64,000 bases of DNA from Bombus terrestris (taxonomy: Eukaryota; Arthropoda; Insecta; Hymenoptera; Apidae): the NCBI RefSeq assembly GCF_910591885.1, contig NW_025963575.1, positions 558,001 through 622,000 of the forward strand, given 5' to 3'. Shown here piece by piece: positions 26,161-37,070 of the stretch. A program made the translations under genes and the position numbers. Within the stretch, counting starts at the first letter, position 1. Every line of letters starts with the position of its first letter. Below the pieces are notes generated by a model. The model was not told the DNA's origin, did no database searches, and worked only from the letters and a program-made list of their open reading frames with translations.

Positions 26161-27180
26161 TCCAACGATGTCCAACGGTGTCCCACGATATCCAACGGTG
26201 TCCAACGATGTCCAACGGTGTCCCACGTTGTCCAACGGTGTCCCACGTTGTCCCACGTTGTCCCACGTTGTCCCTCGATGTCCCACGTTGTCCAACGATG
26301 TCCAACGGTGTCCCACGTTGTCCCACGTTGTCCTACGTTGTCCCACGTTGTCCCCCGTTGTCCCACGTTGTCCCACGTTGTCCAACGGTGTCCCACGTTG
26401 TCCAACGGTGTCCCACGTTGTCCCACGTTGTCCCACGTTGTCCCACGTTGTCCCACGTTGTCCCACGGTGTCCAACGATGTCCAACGGTGTCCCACGTTG
26501 TCCCACGTTGTCCCACGTTGTCCCACGTTGTCCCACGTTGTCCCACGGTGTCCAGCGGTGTCCAACGATGTCCAACGGTGTCCAACGGTGTCCCACGATG
26601 TGCACCGATGTCCAACGGTGTCCAACGGTGTCCAACGGTGTCCAACGGTGTCCAACGATGTCCAACGATGTCCAACGATGTCCAACGGTGTCCCACGTTG
26701 TCCCACGTTGTCCCACGTTGTCCCACGTTGTCCCACGATGTCCCACGGTGTCCAACGATGTCCAACGGTGTCCAACGGTGTCCCACGGTGTCCAACGGTG
26801 TCCCACGTTGTCCCACGTTGTCCCACGTTGTCCCACGTTGTCCCACGTTGTCCCACGTTGTCCCACGTTGTCCCACGGTGTCCAACTGTGTCCCACGGTG
26901 TCCCACGTTGTCCCACGTTGTCCCACGTTGTCCCACGTTGTCCCACGGTGTCCAACGGTGTCCCACGTTGTCCCACGTTGTCCCACGGTGTCCAACGATA
27001 TCCAACGGTGTCCGACGATGTCCAACGGTGTCCCACGTTGTCCAACGGTGTCCCACGTTGTCCCACGTTGTCCCACGTTGTCCCTCGATGTCCCACGTTG
27101 TCCAACGATGTCCAACGGTGTCCCACGTTGTCCCACGTTGTCCTACGTTGTCCCACGTTGTCCCCCGTTGTCCCACGTTG
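26161..27180 (+). repeat. Block with private tccctcgatg, copies 1 and 2
   Basis: tccctcgatg at 26271 and 27081 is preceded 90 bp earlier by a monomer ending in gata (26181, 26991) and followed by tcctacgttg (26331, 27141) and tcccccgttg (26351, 27161). The two copies are 810 bp apart. Two more copies are at 35.6-36.4 kb. Confidence 0.8.
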
Positions 27181-28260
27181 TCCCACGTTGTCCCACGGTG
27201 TCCAACGATGTCCAACGGTGTCCAACGGTGTCCCACGGTGTCCAACGGTGTCCCACGTTGTCCCACGTTGTCCCACGGTGTCCCACGTTGTCCCACGGTG
27301 TCCCACGTTGTCCCCCGTTGTCCCACGGTGTCCAACGATGTCCAACGGTGCCCAACGGTGTCCCACGGTGTCCAACTGTGTCCCCCGTTGTCCCACGTTG
27401 TCCCACGTTGTCCCACGGTGTCCAACGATGTCCAACGGTGTCCAACGGTGTCCCACGGTGTCCAACGGTGTCCCACGTTGTCCCACGTTGTCCCACGTTG
27501 TCCCACGTTGTCCCACGGTGTCCCACGTTGTCCCCCGTTGTCCCACGGTGTCCAACGATGTCCAACGGTGCCCAACTGTGTCCCACGGTGTCCAACTGTG
27601 TCCCACGGTGTCCCACGTTGTCCCACGTTGTCCCACGTTGTCCCACGTTGTCCCACGTTGTCCAACGATGTCCAACGGTGTCCCACGTTGTCCCACGTTG
27701 TCCCACGTTGTCCCACGTTGTCCAACGATGTCCAACGGTGTCCCACGTTGTCCCACGTTGTCCCACGTTGTCCCACGTTGTCCCACGTTGTCCCACGTTG
27801 TCCCACGTTGTCCAACGGTGTCCAACGGTGTCCCACGTTGTCCCACGTTGTCCCACGTTGTCCCACGTTGTCCCACGTTGTCCCACGTTGTCCAACGATG
27901 TCCAACGGTGTCCCACGTTGTCCCACGTTGTCCCACGTTGTCCCACGTTGTCCCACGTTGTCCCACGTTGTCCCACGTTGTCCAACGGTGTCCAACGGTG
28001 TCCCACGTTGTCCCACGTTGTCCCACGTTGTCCCACGTTGTCCCACGTTGTCCAACGGTGTCCAACGGTGTCCCACATTGTCCCACGTTGTCCCACGTTG
28101 TCCCACGTTGTCCCACGTTGTCCAACGATGTCCAACGGTGTCCCACGTTGTCCCACGTTGTCCCACGTTGTCCCACGTTGTCCCACGTTGTCCCACGTTG
28201 TCCAACGATGTCCAACGGTGTCCCACGTTGTCCCACGTTGTCCCACGTTGTCCCACGTTG

Positions 28261-30331
28261 TCTCACGATGTCCCACGTTGTCCAACGATGTCCAACGGTG
28301 TCCCACGTTGTCCCACGTTGTCCCACGTTTTCCCACGTTGTCCCACGATGTCCCACGTTGTCCAACGATGTCCAACGGTGTCCCACGTTGTCCCACGTTG
28401 TCCCACGTTGTCCCACGTTGTCCCACGTTGTCCCACGTTGTCCCACGTTGTCCCACGTTGTCCCACGTTGTCCCACGTTGTCCCACGTTGTCCCACGTTG
28501 TCCCATGTTGTCCCACGGTGTCCAACGATGTCCAACGGCGTCCAACGGTGTCCCACGGTGTCCAACGGTGTCCCACGTTGTCCCACGTTGTCCCACGTTG
28601 TCCCACGTTGTCCCACGTTGTCCCACGTTGTCCCACGTTGTCCCACGTTGTCCCACGTTGTCCCACGTTGTCCCACGTTGTCCCACGGTGTCCAACGATG
28701 TCCCACGTTGTCCCACGTTGTCCCACGTTGTCCAACGTTGTCCCACGTTGTCCCACGTTGTCCCACGTTGTCCCACGTTGTCCCACGTTGTCCCACGTTG
28801 TCCCACGTTGTCCCACGTTGTTCCACGTTGTCCCACGTTGTCCCACGTTGTCCCACGGTGTCCAACGGTGTCCAACGGTGTCCAACGGTGTCCAACGATG
28901 TCCAACGGTGTCCAACGGTGTCCCACGGTGTCCAACGGTGTCCAACGGTGTCCCACGTTGTCCCACGTTGTCCCACGTTGTCCCACGTTGTCCCACGTTG
29001 TCCCACGTTGTCCCACGTTGTCCCACGATGTCCCACGTTGTCCAACGATGTCCAACGGTGTCCCACGTTGTCCCACGTTGTCCAACGATGTCCAACGGTG
29101 TCCCACGTTGTCCCACGTTGTCCTACGTTGTCCCACGTTGTCCCACGTTGTTCCACGTTGTCCCACGTTGTCCAACAGTTGTCCCACGGTGTCCAACGGT
29201 GTCCAACGATGTCCAACTGTGTCCAACGGTGTCCCACGTTGTCCCACGTTGTCCCACGTTGTCCCACGTTGTCCCACGTTGCCCAACGATGTCCAACGGT
29301 GTCCCACGTTGTCCCACGTTGTCCCACGTTGTCCCACGTTGTCCCACGTTGTCCCACGTTGTCCCACGTTGTCCCACGTTGTCCAACGGTGTCCCACGTT
29401 GTCCCACGTTGTCCCACGGTGTCCAACGGTGTCCCACGTTGTCCCACGTTGTCCCACGTTGTCCCACGTTGTCCCACGTTGTCCAACGGTGTCCCACGGT
29501 GTCCAACGGTGTCCCAGGTTGTCCCACGTTGTCCCACGTTGTCCCACGTTGTCCCACGTTGTCCCACGTTGTCCCACGTTGTCCCACGTTGTCCCACGTT
29601 GTCCAACGGTGTCCCACGGTGTCCAACGGTGTCCCACGTTGTCCCACGTTGTCCCACGTTGTCCCACGTTGTCCCACGGTGTCCAACGATGTCCAACGGT
29701 GTCCCACGTTGTCCCACGTTGTCCCACGTTGTCCCACGTTGTCCCACGTTGTTCCATGGTTTCCCACGTTGTCCCACGTTGTCCCACGTTGTCCCACGGT
29801 GTCCAACGATGTCCAACGGTGTCCAACGGTGTCCCACGGTGTCCAACGGTGTCCCACGTTGTCCCACGTTGTCCCACGTTGTCCCACGTTGTCCCACGTT
29901 GTCCCACGTTGTCCCACGGTGTCCAACGGTGTCCAACGATGTCCAACGGTGTCCAACGGTGTCCCACGATGTCCACCGATGTCCAACGGTGTCCAACGGT
30001 GTCCAACGGTGTCCCACGGTGTCCAACGATGTCCAACGCTGTCCGACGATGTCCAACGGTGTCCCACGTTGTCCCACGTTGTCCCACGTTGTCCCACGGT
30101 GGCCAACGATGTCCAACGGTGTCCAACGATGTCCAACGGTGTCCCACGATGTCCAACGATGTCCAACGATGTCCAACGGTGTCCAACGGTGTCCCACGTT
30201 GTCCCACGTTGTCCCACGTTGTCCCACGTTGTCCCACGTTGTCCCACGGTGTCCAACGATGTCCAACGGTGTCCCACGTTGTCCCACGTTGTCCCACGTT
30301 GTCCCACGTTGTCCCACGTTGTTCCATGGTT
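28261..30331 (+). repeat. Higher-order cassette, copy 2
   Basis: Markers are tctcacgatg 28261, tcccatgttg 28501, tccaacgttg 28731, ttccacgttg 28821, tcctacgttg 29121, 11-mer 29171, cccaacgatg 29282, ttccatggtt 29752 and 30322. All spacings equal copy 1 at a constant offset of 6511 bp. Private changes include tcccacgttt at 28321 and an extra ttccacgttg at 29151. The copy is followed by a local 650-bp tandem duplication (30412-31711). Confidence 0.85.
29171..29181 (+). repeat. 11-mer tccaacagttg, register shift +1 (copy 2)
   Basis: Same flanks as the first 11-mer except ttccacgttg in place of one upstream A. Confidence 0.93.
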
Positions 30332-30411
30332 TCCCACGTTGTCCCACGTTGTCCCACGTTGTCCCACGGTGTCCAACGATGTCCAACGGTGTCCAACGGT
30401 GTCCCACGGTG

Positions 30412-31711
30412 TCCAACGGTGTCCCACGTTGTCCCACGTTGTCCCACGTTGTCCCACGTTGTCCCACGTTGTCCCACGTTGTCCCACGTTGTCCCACGGT
30501 GTCCAACGGTGTCCAACGATGTCCAACGGTGTCCAACGGTGTCCCACGATGTCCACCGATGTCCAACGGTGTGCAACGGTGTCCCACGGTGTCCAACGGT
30601 GTCCCACGTTGTCCCACGTTGTCCCACGTTGTCCCACGTTGTCCCACGTTGTCCCACGTTGTCCCACGGTGTCCAACGGTGTCCCACGTTGTCCCACGTT
30701 GTCCCACGTTGTCCCACGGTGTCCAACGGTGTCCAACGGTGTCCAACGGTGTCCAACGATGTCCAACGGTGTCCAACGGTGTCCCACGGTGTCCAACGGT
30801 GTCCAACGGTGTCCCACGGTGTCCAACGGTGTCCCACGTTGTCCCACGTTGTCCCACGCTGTCCCACGTTGTCCCACGGTGTCCAACGATGTCCAACGGT
30901 GTCCAACGGTGTCCCACGGTGTCCAACGGTGTCCCACGTTGTCCCACGTTGTCCCACGTTGTCCCACGTTGTCCCACGGTGTCCCACGTTGTCCCCCGTT
31001 GTCCCACGGTGTCCAACGATGTCCAACGGTGCCCAACGGTGTCCCACGGTGTCCAACTGTGTCCCACGTTGTCCCACGTTGTCCCACGTTGTCCCACGTT
31101 GTCCCACGTTGTCCCACGTTGTCCCACGTTGTCCCACGTTGTCCCACGGTGTCCAACGGTGTCCAACGATGTCCAACGGTGTCCAACGGTGTCCCACGAT
31201 GTCCACCGATGTCCAACGGTGTGCAACGGTGTCCCACGGTGTCCAACGGTGTCCCACGTTGTCCCACGTTGTCCCACGTTGTCCCACGTTGTCCCACGTT
31301 GTCCCACGTTGTCCCACGGTGTCCAACGGTGTCCCACGTTGTCCCACGTTGTCCCACGTTGTCCCACGGTGTCCAACGGTGTCCAACGGTGTCCAACGGT
31401 GTCCAACGATGTCCAACGGTGTCCAACGGTGTCCCACGGTGTCCAACGGTGTCCAACGGTGTCCCACGGTGTCCAACGGTGTCCCACGTTGTCCCACGTT
31501 GTCCCACGTTGTCCCACGTTGTCCCACGGTGTCCAACGATGTCCAACGGTGTCCAACGGTGTCCCACGGTGTCCAACGGTGTCCCACGTTGTCCCACGTT
31601 GTCCCACGTTGTCCCACGTTGTCCCACGGTGTCCCACGTTGTCCCCCGTTGTCCCACGGTGTCCAACGATGTCCAACGGTGCCCCACGGTGTCCCACGGT
31701 GTCCAACTGTG
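30412..31711 (+). repeat. Tandem duplication, 650 bp x 2
   Basis: Copies are 30412-31061 and 31062-31711. Pairs at 650 bp: tgcaacggtg 30572/31222, tcccccgttg 30992/31642, tccaactgtg 31052/31702. The second copy has ccccacggtg at 31681 instead of cccaacggtg. The unduplicated partner at 23901-24550 shows the ancestral state. Confidence 0.85.
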
Positions 31712-33421
31712 TCCCACGGTGTCCCACGTTGTCCCACGTTGTCCCACGTTGTCCCACGTTGTCCCACGTTGTCCAACGATGTCCAACGGTGTCCCACGTT
31801 GTCCCACGTTGTCCCACGTTGTCCCACGTTGTCCAACGATGTCCAACGGTGTCCCACGTTGTCCCACGTTGTCCCACGTTGTCCCACGATGTCCCACGTT
31901 GTCCAACGATGTCCAACGGTGTCCCACGTTGTCCCACGTTGTCCTACGTTGTCCCACGTTGTCCCACGTTGTCCCACGTTGTCCCACGTTGTCCCACGTT
32001 GTCCCACGTTGTCCAACGGTGTCCCACGGTGTCCAACGATGTCCAACGGTGTCCCACGTTGTCCCACGTTGTCCCACGTTGTCCCAGGTTGTCCCACGTT
32101 GTCCCACGTTGTCCCACGGTGTCCAACGGTGTCCAACGATGTCCCACGTTGTCCCACGTTGTCCCACGTTGTCCCACGTTGTCCCACGATGTCCCACGTT
32201 GTCCCACGTTGTCCCACGTTGTCCCACGTTGTCCCACGTTGTCCCACGTTGTCCCACGTTGTCCCACGTTGTCCCACGTTGTCCCACGTTGTCCCACGTT
32301 GTCCCACGTTGTCCCACGTTGTCCCACGGTGTCCAACGATGTCCAACGTTGTCCAACGGTGTCCCACGGTGTCCAACGGTGTCCCACGTTGTCCCACGTT
32401 GTCCCACGTTGTCCCACGTTGTCCCACGTTGTCCCACGTTGTCCCACGTTGTCCCACGTTGTCCCACGTTGTCCCACGGTGTCCCACGGTGTCCAACGGT
32501 GTCCCACGTTGTCCCACGTTGTCCCACGTTGTCCCACGTTGTCCCACGTTGTCCCACGTTGTCCCACGTTGTCCCACGTTGTCCCACGTTGTCCCACGTT
32601 GTCCCACGTTGTCCCACGTTGTCCCACGTTGTTCCACGTTGTCCCACGTTGTCCCACGTTGTCCCACGGTGTCCAACGGTGTCCAACGGTGTCCAACGGT
32701 GTCCAACGATGTCCAACGGTGTCCAACGGTGTCCAACGATGTCCAACGGTGTCCAACGGTGTCCCACGGTGTCCAACGGTGTCCAACGGTGTCCCACGTT
32801 GTCCCACGTTGTCCCACGTTGTCCCACGTTGTCCCACGTTGTCCCACGATGTCCCACGTTGTCCAACGATGTCCAACGGTGTCCCACGTTGTCCCACGTT
32901 GTCCAACGATGTCCAACGGTGTCCCAGGTTGTCCCACGTTGTCCTACGTTGTCCCACGTTGTCCCACGTTGTCCCACGTTGTCCCACGTTGTCCCACGTT
33001 GTCCCACGGTGTCCAACGGTGTCCAACGATGTCCAACTGTGTCCAACGGTGTCCCACGTTGTCCCACGTTGTCCCACGTTGTCCAACGATGTCCAACGGT
33101 GTCCCACGTTGTCCCACGTTGTCCCACGTTGTCCCACGTTGTCCCACGTTGTCCCACGTTGTCCCACGTTGTCCAACGATGTCCAACGGTGTCCCACGTT
33201 GTCCCACGTTGTCCCACGTTGTCCCTCGTTGTCCAACGGTGTCCCACGTTGTCCCACGTTGTCCCACGTTGTCCCACGTTGTCCCACGTTGTCCAACGGT
33301 GTCCCACGGTGTCCAACGGTGTCCCACGTTGTCCCACGTTGTCCCACGTTGTCCCACGTTGTCCCACGTTGTCCAACGGTGTCCAACGATGTCCAACGAT
33401 GTCCAACGGTGTCCAACGGTG

Positions 33422-35150
33422 TCCCACGTTGTCCCACGTTGTCCCACGGTGTCCAACGATGTCCAACGGTGTCCCACGTTGTCCCACGTTGTCCCACGTT
33501 GTCCCACGTTGTCCCACGTTGTCCCACGTTGTCCCACGTTGTCCCACGTTGTCCCACGATGTCCAACGGTGTCCAACGATGTCCAACGATGTCCAACGGT
33601 GTCCCACGATGTCCAACGATGTCCAACGATGTCCAACGGTGTCCAACGGTGTCCCACGTTGTCCCACGTTGTCCCACGTTGTCCCACGGTGTCCAACGAT
33701 GTCCAACGGTGTCCCACGTTGTCCCACGTTGTCCCACGTTGTCCCACGTTGTCCCACGTTGTCCCACGTTGTCCCACGTTGTTCCATGGTTTCCCACGTT
33801 GTCCCACGTTGTCCCACGTTGTCCCACGGTGTCCAACGATGTCCAACGGTGTCCAACGGTGTCCCACGTTGTCCCACGTTGTCCCACGTTGTCCAACGGT
33901 GTCCCACGGTGTCCAACGGTGTCCCAGGTTGTCCCACGTTGTCCCACGTTGTCCCACGTTGTCCCACGTTGTCCCACGTTGTCCCACGGTGTCCAACGGT
34001 GTCCAACGATGTCCAACGGTGTCCAACGGTGTCCCACGGTGTCCAACGGTGTCCCACGTTGTCCCACGTTGTCCCACGTTGTCCCACGGTGTCCAACGAT
34101 GTCCAACGGTGTCCCACGTTGTCCCACGTTGTCCCACGTTGTCCCACGTTGTCCAACGGTGTCCCACGGTGTCCAACGGTGTCCCACGTTGTCCCACGTT
34201 GTCCCACGTTGTCCCACGGTGTCCCACGTTGACCCACGTTGTCCCACGTTGTCCCACGTTGTCCCACGTTGTCCCACGTTGTCCCACGTTGTTCCATGGT
34301 TTCCCACGTTGTCCCACGTTGTCCCACGGTGTCCAACGATGTCCAACGGTGTCCAACGGTGTCCCACGGTGTCCAACGGTGTCCCACGTTGTCCCACGTT
34401 GTCCCACGTTGTCCCACGTTGTCCCACGGTGTCCAACGGTGTCCAACGATGTCCAACGGTGTCCAACGGTGTCCCACGATGTCCACCGATGTCCAACGGT
34501 GTCCAACGGTGTCCAACGGTGTCCCACGGTGTCCAACGATGTCCAACGGTGTCCAACGATGTCCAACGGTGTCCCACGTTGTCCCACGTTGTCCCACGTT
34601 GTCCCACGGTGTCCAACGATGTCCAACGGTGTCCAACGATGTCCAACGGTGTCCAACGATGTCCAACGGTGTCCCACGATGTCCAGCGATGTCCAACGAT
34701 GTCCAACGGTGTCCAACGGTGTCCCACGTTGTCCCACGTTGTCCCACGTTGTCCCACGTTGTCCCACGTTGTCCCGCGGTGTCCAACGATGTCCAACGGT
34801 GTCCCACGTTGTCCAACGGTGTCCCACGTTGTCCCACGTTGTCCCACGTTGTCCCACGTTGTCCCACGGTGTCCAACGATGTCCAACGGTGTCCCACGTT
34901 GTCCCACGTTGTCCCACGTTGTCCCACGTTGTCCCACGTTGTCCCACGGTGTCCAGCGGTGTCCAACGATGTCCAACGGTGTCCAACGGTGTCCCACGAT
35001 GTGCACCGATGTCCAACGGTGTCCAACGGTGTCCAACGGTGTCCAACGGTGTCCAACGATGTCCAACGATGTCCAACGATGTCCAACGGTGTCCCACGTT
35101 GTCCCACGTTGTCCCACGTTGTCCCACGTTGTCCCACGGTGTCCAACGGT
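33422..35150 (+). repeat. Segmental duplication d, copy 2
   Basis: This is the partner of 19790-21550, 13.6 kb away. It differs by a tcccgcggtg at 34772 and by loss of three decamers. A 610-bp core (34042-34651) is present a third time at 25411-26020. Confidence 0.85.
34232..34241 (+). repeat. Monomer acccacgttg, creates a + strand TGA
   Basis: Third copy of the variant in the shared 610-bp block, 13632 bp after the first. Confidence 0.93.
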
Positions 35151-35231
35151 GTCCAACGGTGTCCAACGGTGTCCAACGATGTCCAACGGTGTCCAACGGT
35201 GTCCCACGGTGTCCAACGGTGTCCAACGGTG

Positions 35232-35240
35232 TCCCACGTT
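35232..35240 (+). repeat. 9-mer monomer, register shift -1
   Basis: tcccacgtt is an A monomer lacking its final g. It lies where duplication d loses its match (35150-35240), so it may mark a junction. Confidence 0.93.
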
Positions 35241-35589
35241 TCCCACGTTGTCCCACGTTGTCCCACGTTGTCCCACGTTGTCCCACGATGTCCCACGGTG
35301 TCCAACGATGTCCAACGGTGTCCCACGTTGTCCAACGGTGTCCCACGTTGTCCCACGTTGTCCCACGTTGTCCCACGTTGTCCCACGATGTCCCACGGTG
35401 TCCAACGATGTCCAACGGTGTCCAACGGTGTCCCACGGTGTCCAACGGTGTCCCACGTTGTCCCACGTTGTCCCACGTTGTCCCACGTTGTCCCACGTTG
35501 TCCCACGTTGTCCCACGTTGTCCCACGGTGTCCAACTGTGTCCCACGGTGTCCCACGTTGTCCCACGTTGTCCCACGTTGTCCCACGTT

Positions 35590-36400
35590 GTCCCACGGTG
35601 TCCAACGGTGTCCCACGTTGTCCCACGTTGTCCCACGGTGTCCAACGATATCCAACGGTGTCCAACGATGTCCAACGGTGTCCCACGTTGTCCAACGGTG
35701 TCCCACGTTGTCCCACGTTGTCCCACGTTGTCCCTCGATGTCCCACGTTGTCCAACGATGTCCAACGGTGTCCCACGTTGTCCCACGTTGTCCTACGTTG
35801 TCCCACGTTGTCCCCCGTTGACCCACGTTGTCCCACGTTGTCCCACGGTGTCCAACGATGTCCAACGGTGTCCAACGGTGTCCCACGGTGTCCAACGGTG
35901 TCCCACGTTGTCCCACGTTGTCCCACGTTGTCCCACGTTGTCCCACGGTGTCCCACGTTGTCCCCCGTTGTCCCACGGTGTCCAACGATGTCCAACGGTG
36001 CCCAACGGTGTCCCACGGTGTCCAACTGTGTCCCACGGTGTCCCACGTTGTCCCACGTTGTCCCACGTTGTCCCACGTTGTCCCACGTTGTCCAACGATG
36101 TCCAACGGTGTCCCACGTTGTCCCACGTTGTCCCACGTTGTCCCACGTTGTCCCACGTTGTCCCACGTTGTCCCACGGTGTCCAACGGTGTCCCACGTTG
36201 TCCCACGTTGTCCCACGGTGTCCAACGATATCCAACGGTGTCCAACGATGTCCAACGGTGTCCCACGTTGTCCAACGGTGTCCCACGTTGTCCCACGTTG
36301 TCCCACGTTGTCCCTCGATGTCCCACGTTGTCCAACGATGTCCAACGGTGTCCCACGTTGTCCCACGTTGTCCTACGTTGTCCCACGTTGTCCCCCGTTG
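35590..36400 (+). repeat. Block with private tccctcgatg, copies 3 and 4
   Basis: tccctcgatg at 35731 and 36311 (580 bp apart), each 90 bp after tccaacgata (35641, 36221) and followed by tcctacgttg (35791, 36371) and tcccccgttg (35811, 36391). Copy 2 at 27081 is 8650 bp before copy 3. Confidence 0.8.
35821..35830 (+). repeat. Monomer acccacgttg in a different context
   Basis: The same substitution, but preceded by tcccccgttg rather than B and A monomers. It is probably an independent mutation or an exchange product. Confidence 0.9.
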
Positions 36401-37070
36401 TCCCACGTTGTCCCACGTTGTCCCACGGTGTCCAACGATGTCCAACGGTGTCCAACGGTGTCCCACGGTGTCCAACTGTGTCCCACGGTGTCCCACGTTG
36501 TCCCACGTTGTCCCACGTTGTCCCACGTTGTCCCACGGTGTCCAACGGTGTCCCACGTTGTCCCACGTTGTCCCACGTTGTCCCACGTTGTCCCACGTTG
36601 TCCCACGTTGTCCCACGTTGTCCAACGGTGTCCAACGGTGTCCCACGTTGTCCCACGTTGTCCCACGTTGTCCCACGTTGTCCCACGTTGTCCCACGTTG
36701 TCCAACGATGTCCAACGGTGTCCCACGTTGTCCCACGTTGTCCCACGTTGTCCCACGTTGTCCCACGTTGTCCCACGTTGTCCCACGTTGTCCAACGGTG
36801 TCCAACGGTGTCCCACGTTGTCCCACGTTGTCCCACGTTGTCCCACGTTGTCCCACGTTGTCCAACGGTGTCCAACGGTGTCCCACATTGTCCCACGTTG
36901 TCCCACGTTGTCCCACGTTGTCCCACGTTGTCCAACGATGTCCAACGGTGTCCCACGTTGTCCCACGTTGTCCCACGTTGTCCCACGTTGTCCCACGTTG
37001 TCCCACGTTGTCCAACGATGTCCAACGGTGTCCCACGTTGTCCCACGTTGTCCCACGTTGTCCCACGTTG

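Larger units (their letters stand above)
27740..30870 (+). repeat. Segmental duplication f, copy 1
   Basis: It matches 36550-39670 at offset 8810, then 8800 bp after one decamer is lost. Pairs: tcccacattg 28071/36881, tctcacgatg 28261/37071, 11-mer 29171/37971, ttccatggtt 29752/38552 and 30322/39122, tgcaacggtg 30572/39372. Confidence 0.85.
28091..31061 (+). repeat. Segmental duplication e, copy 2 (contains cassette 2)
   Basis: This is the partner of 21580-24550. Its right end was duplicated again in tandem by 650 bp. Its left part also matches duplication f, so three generations of copying overlap here. Confidence 0.85.

Noticed and set aside
15228..28256. - strand open reading frame of 4,342 codons and many others on that strand
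   Set aside because: They begin at GTG in the repeat and end at stops made by tcctacgttg (TAG), tctcacgatg (TGA) or tcccacgtta (TAA). Their limits simply map these variant monomers.
6038..35821. + strand open reading frame of 9,927 codons (also 18-20600, 25608-34232, 20607-25601 and 8-6025)
   Set aside because: It is pure decapeptide repeat, starts at TTG rather than at a credible start, is equally open in the other two frames, and ends only at chance TGA or TAA changes in single monomers. There is no domain, signal peptide or codon signal.
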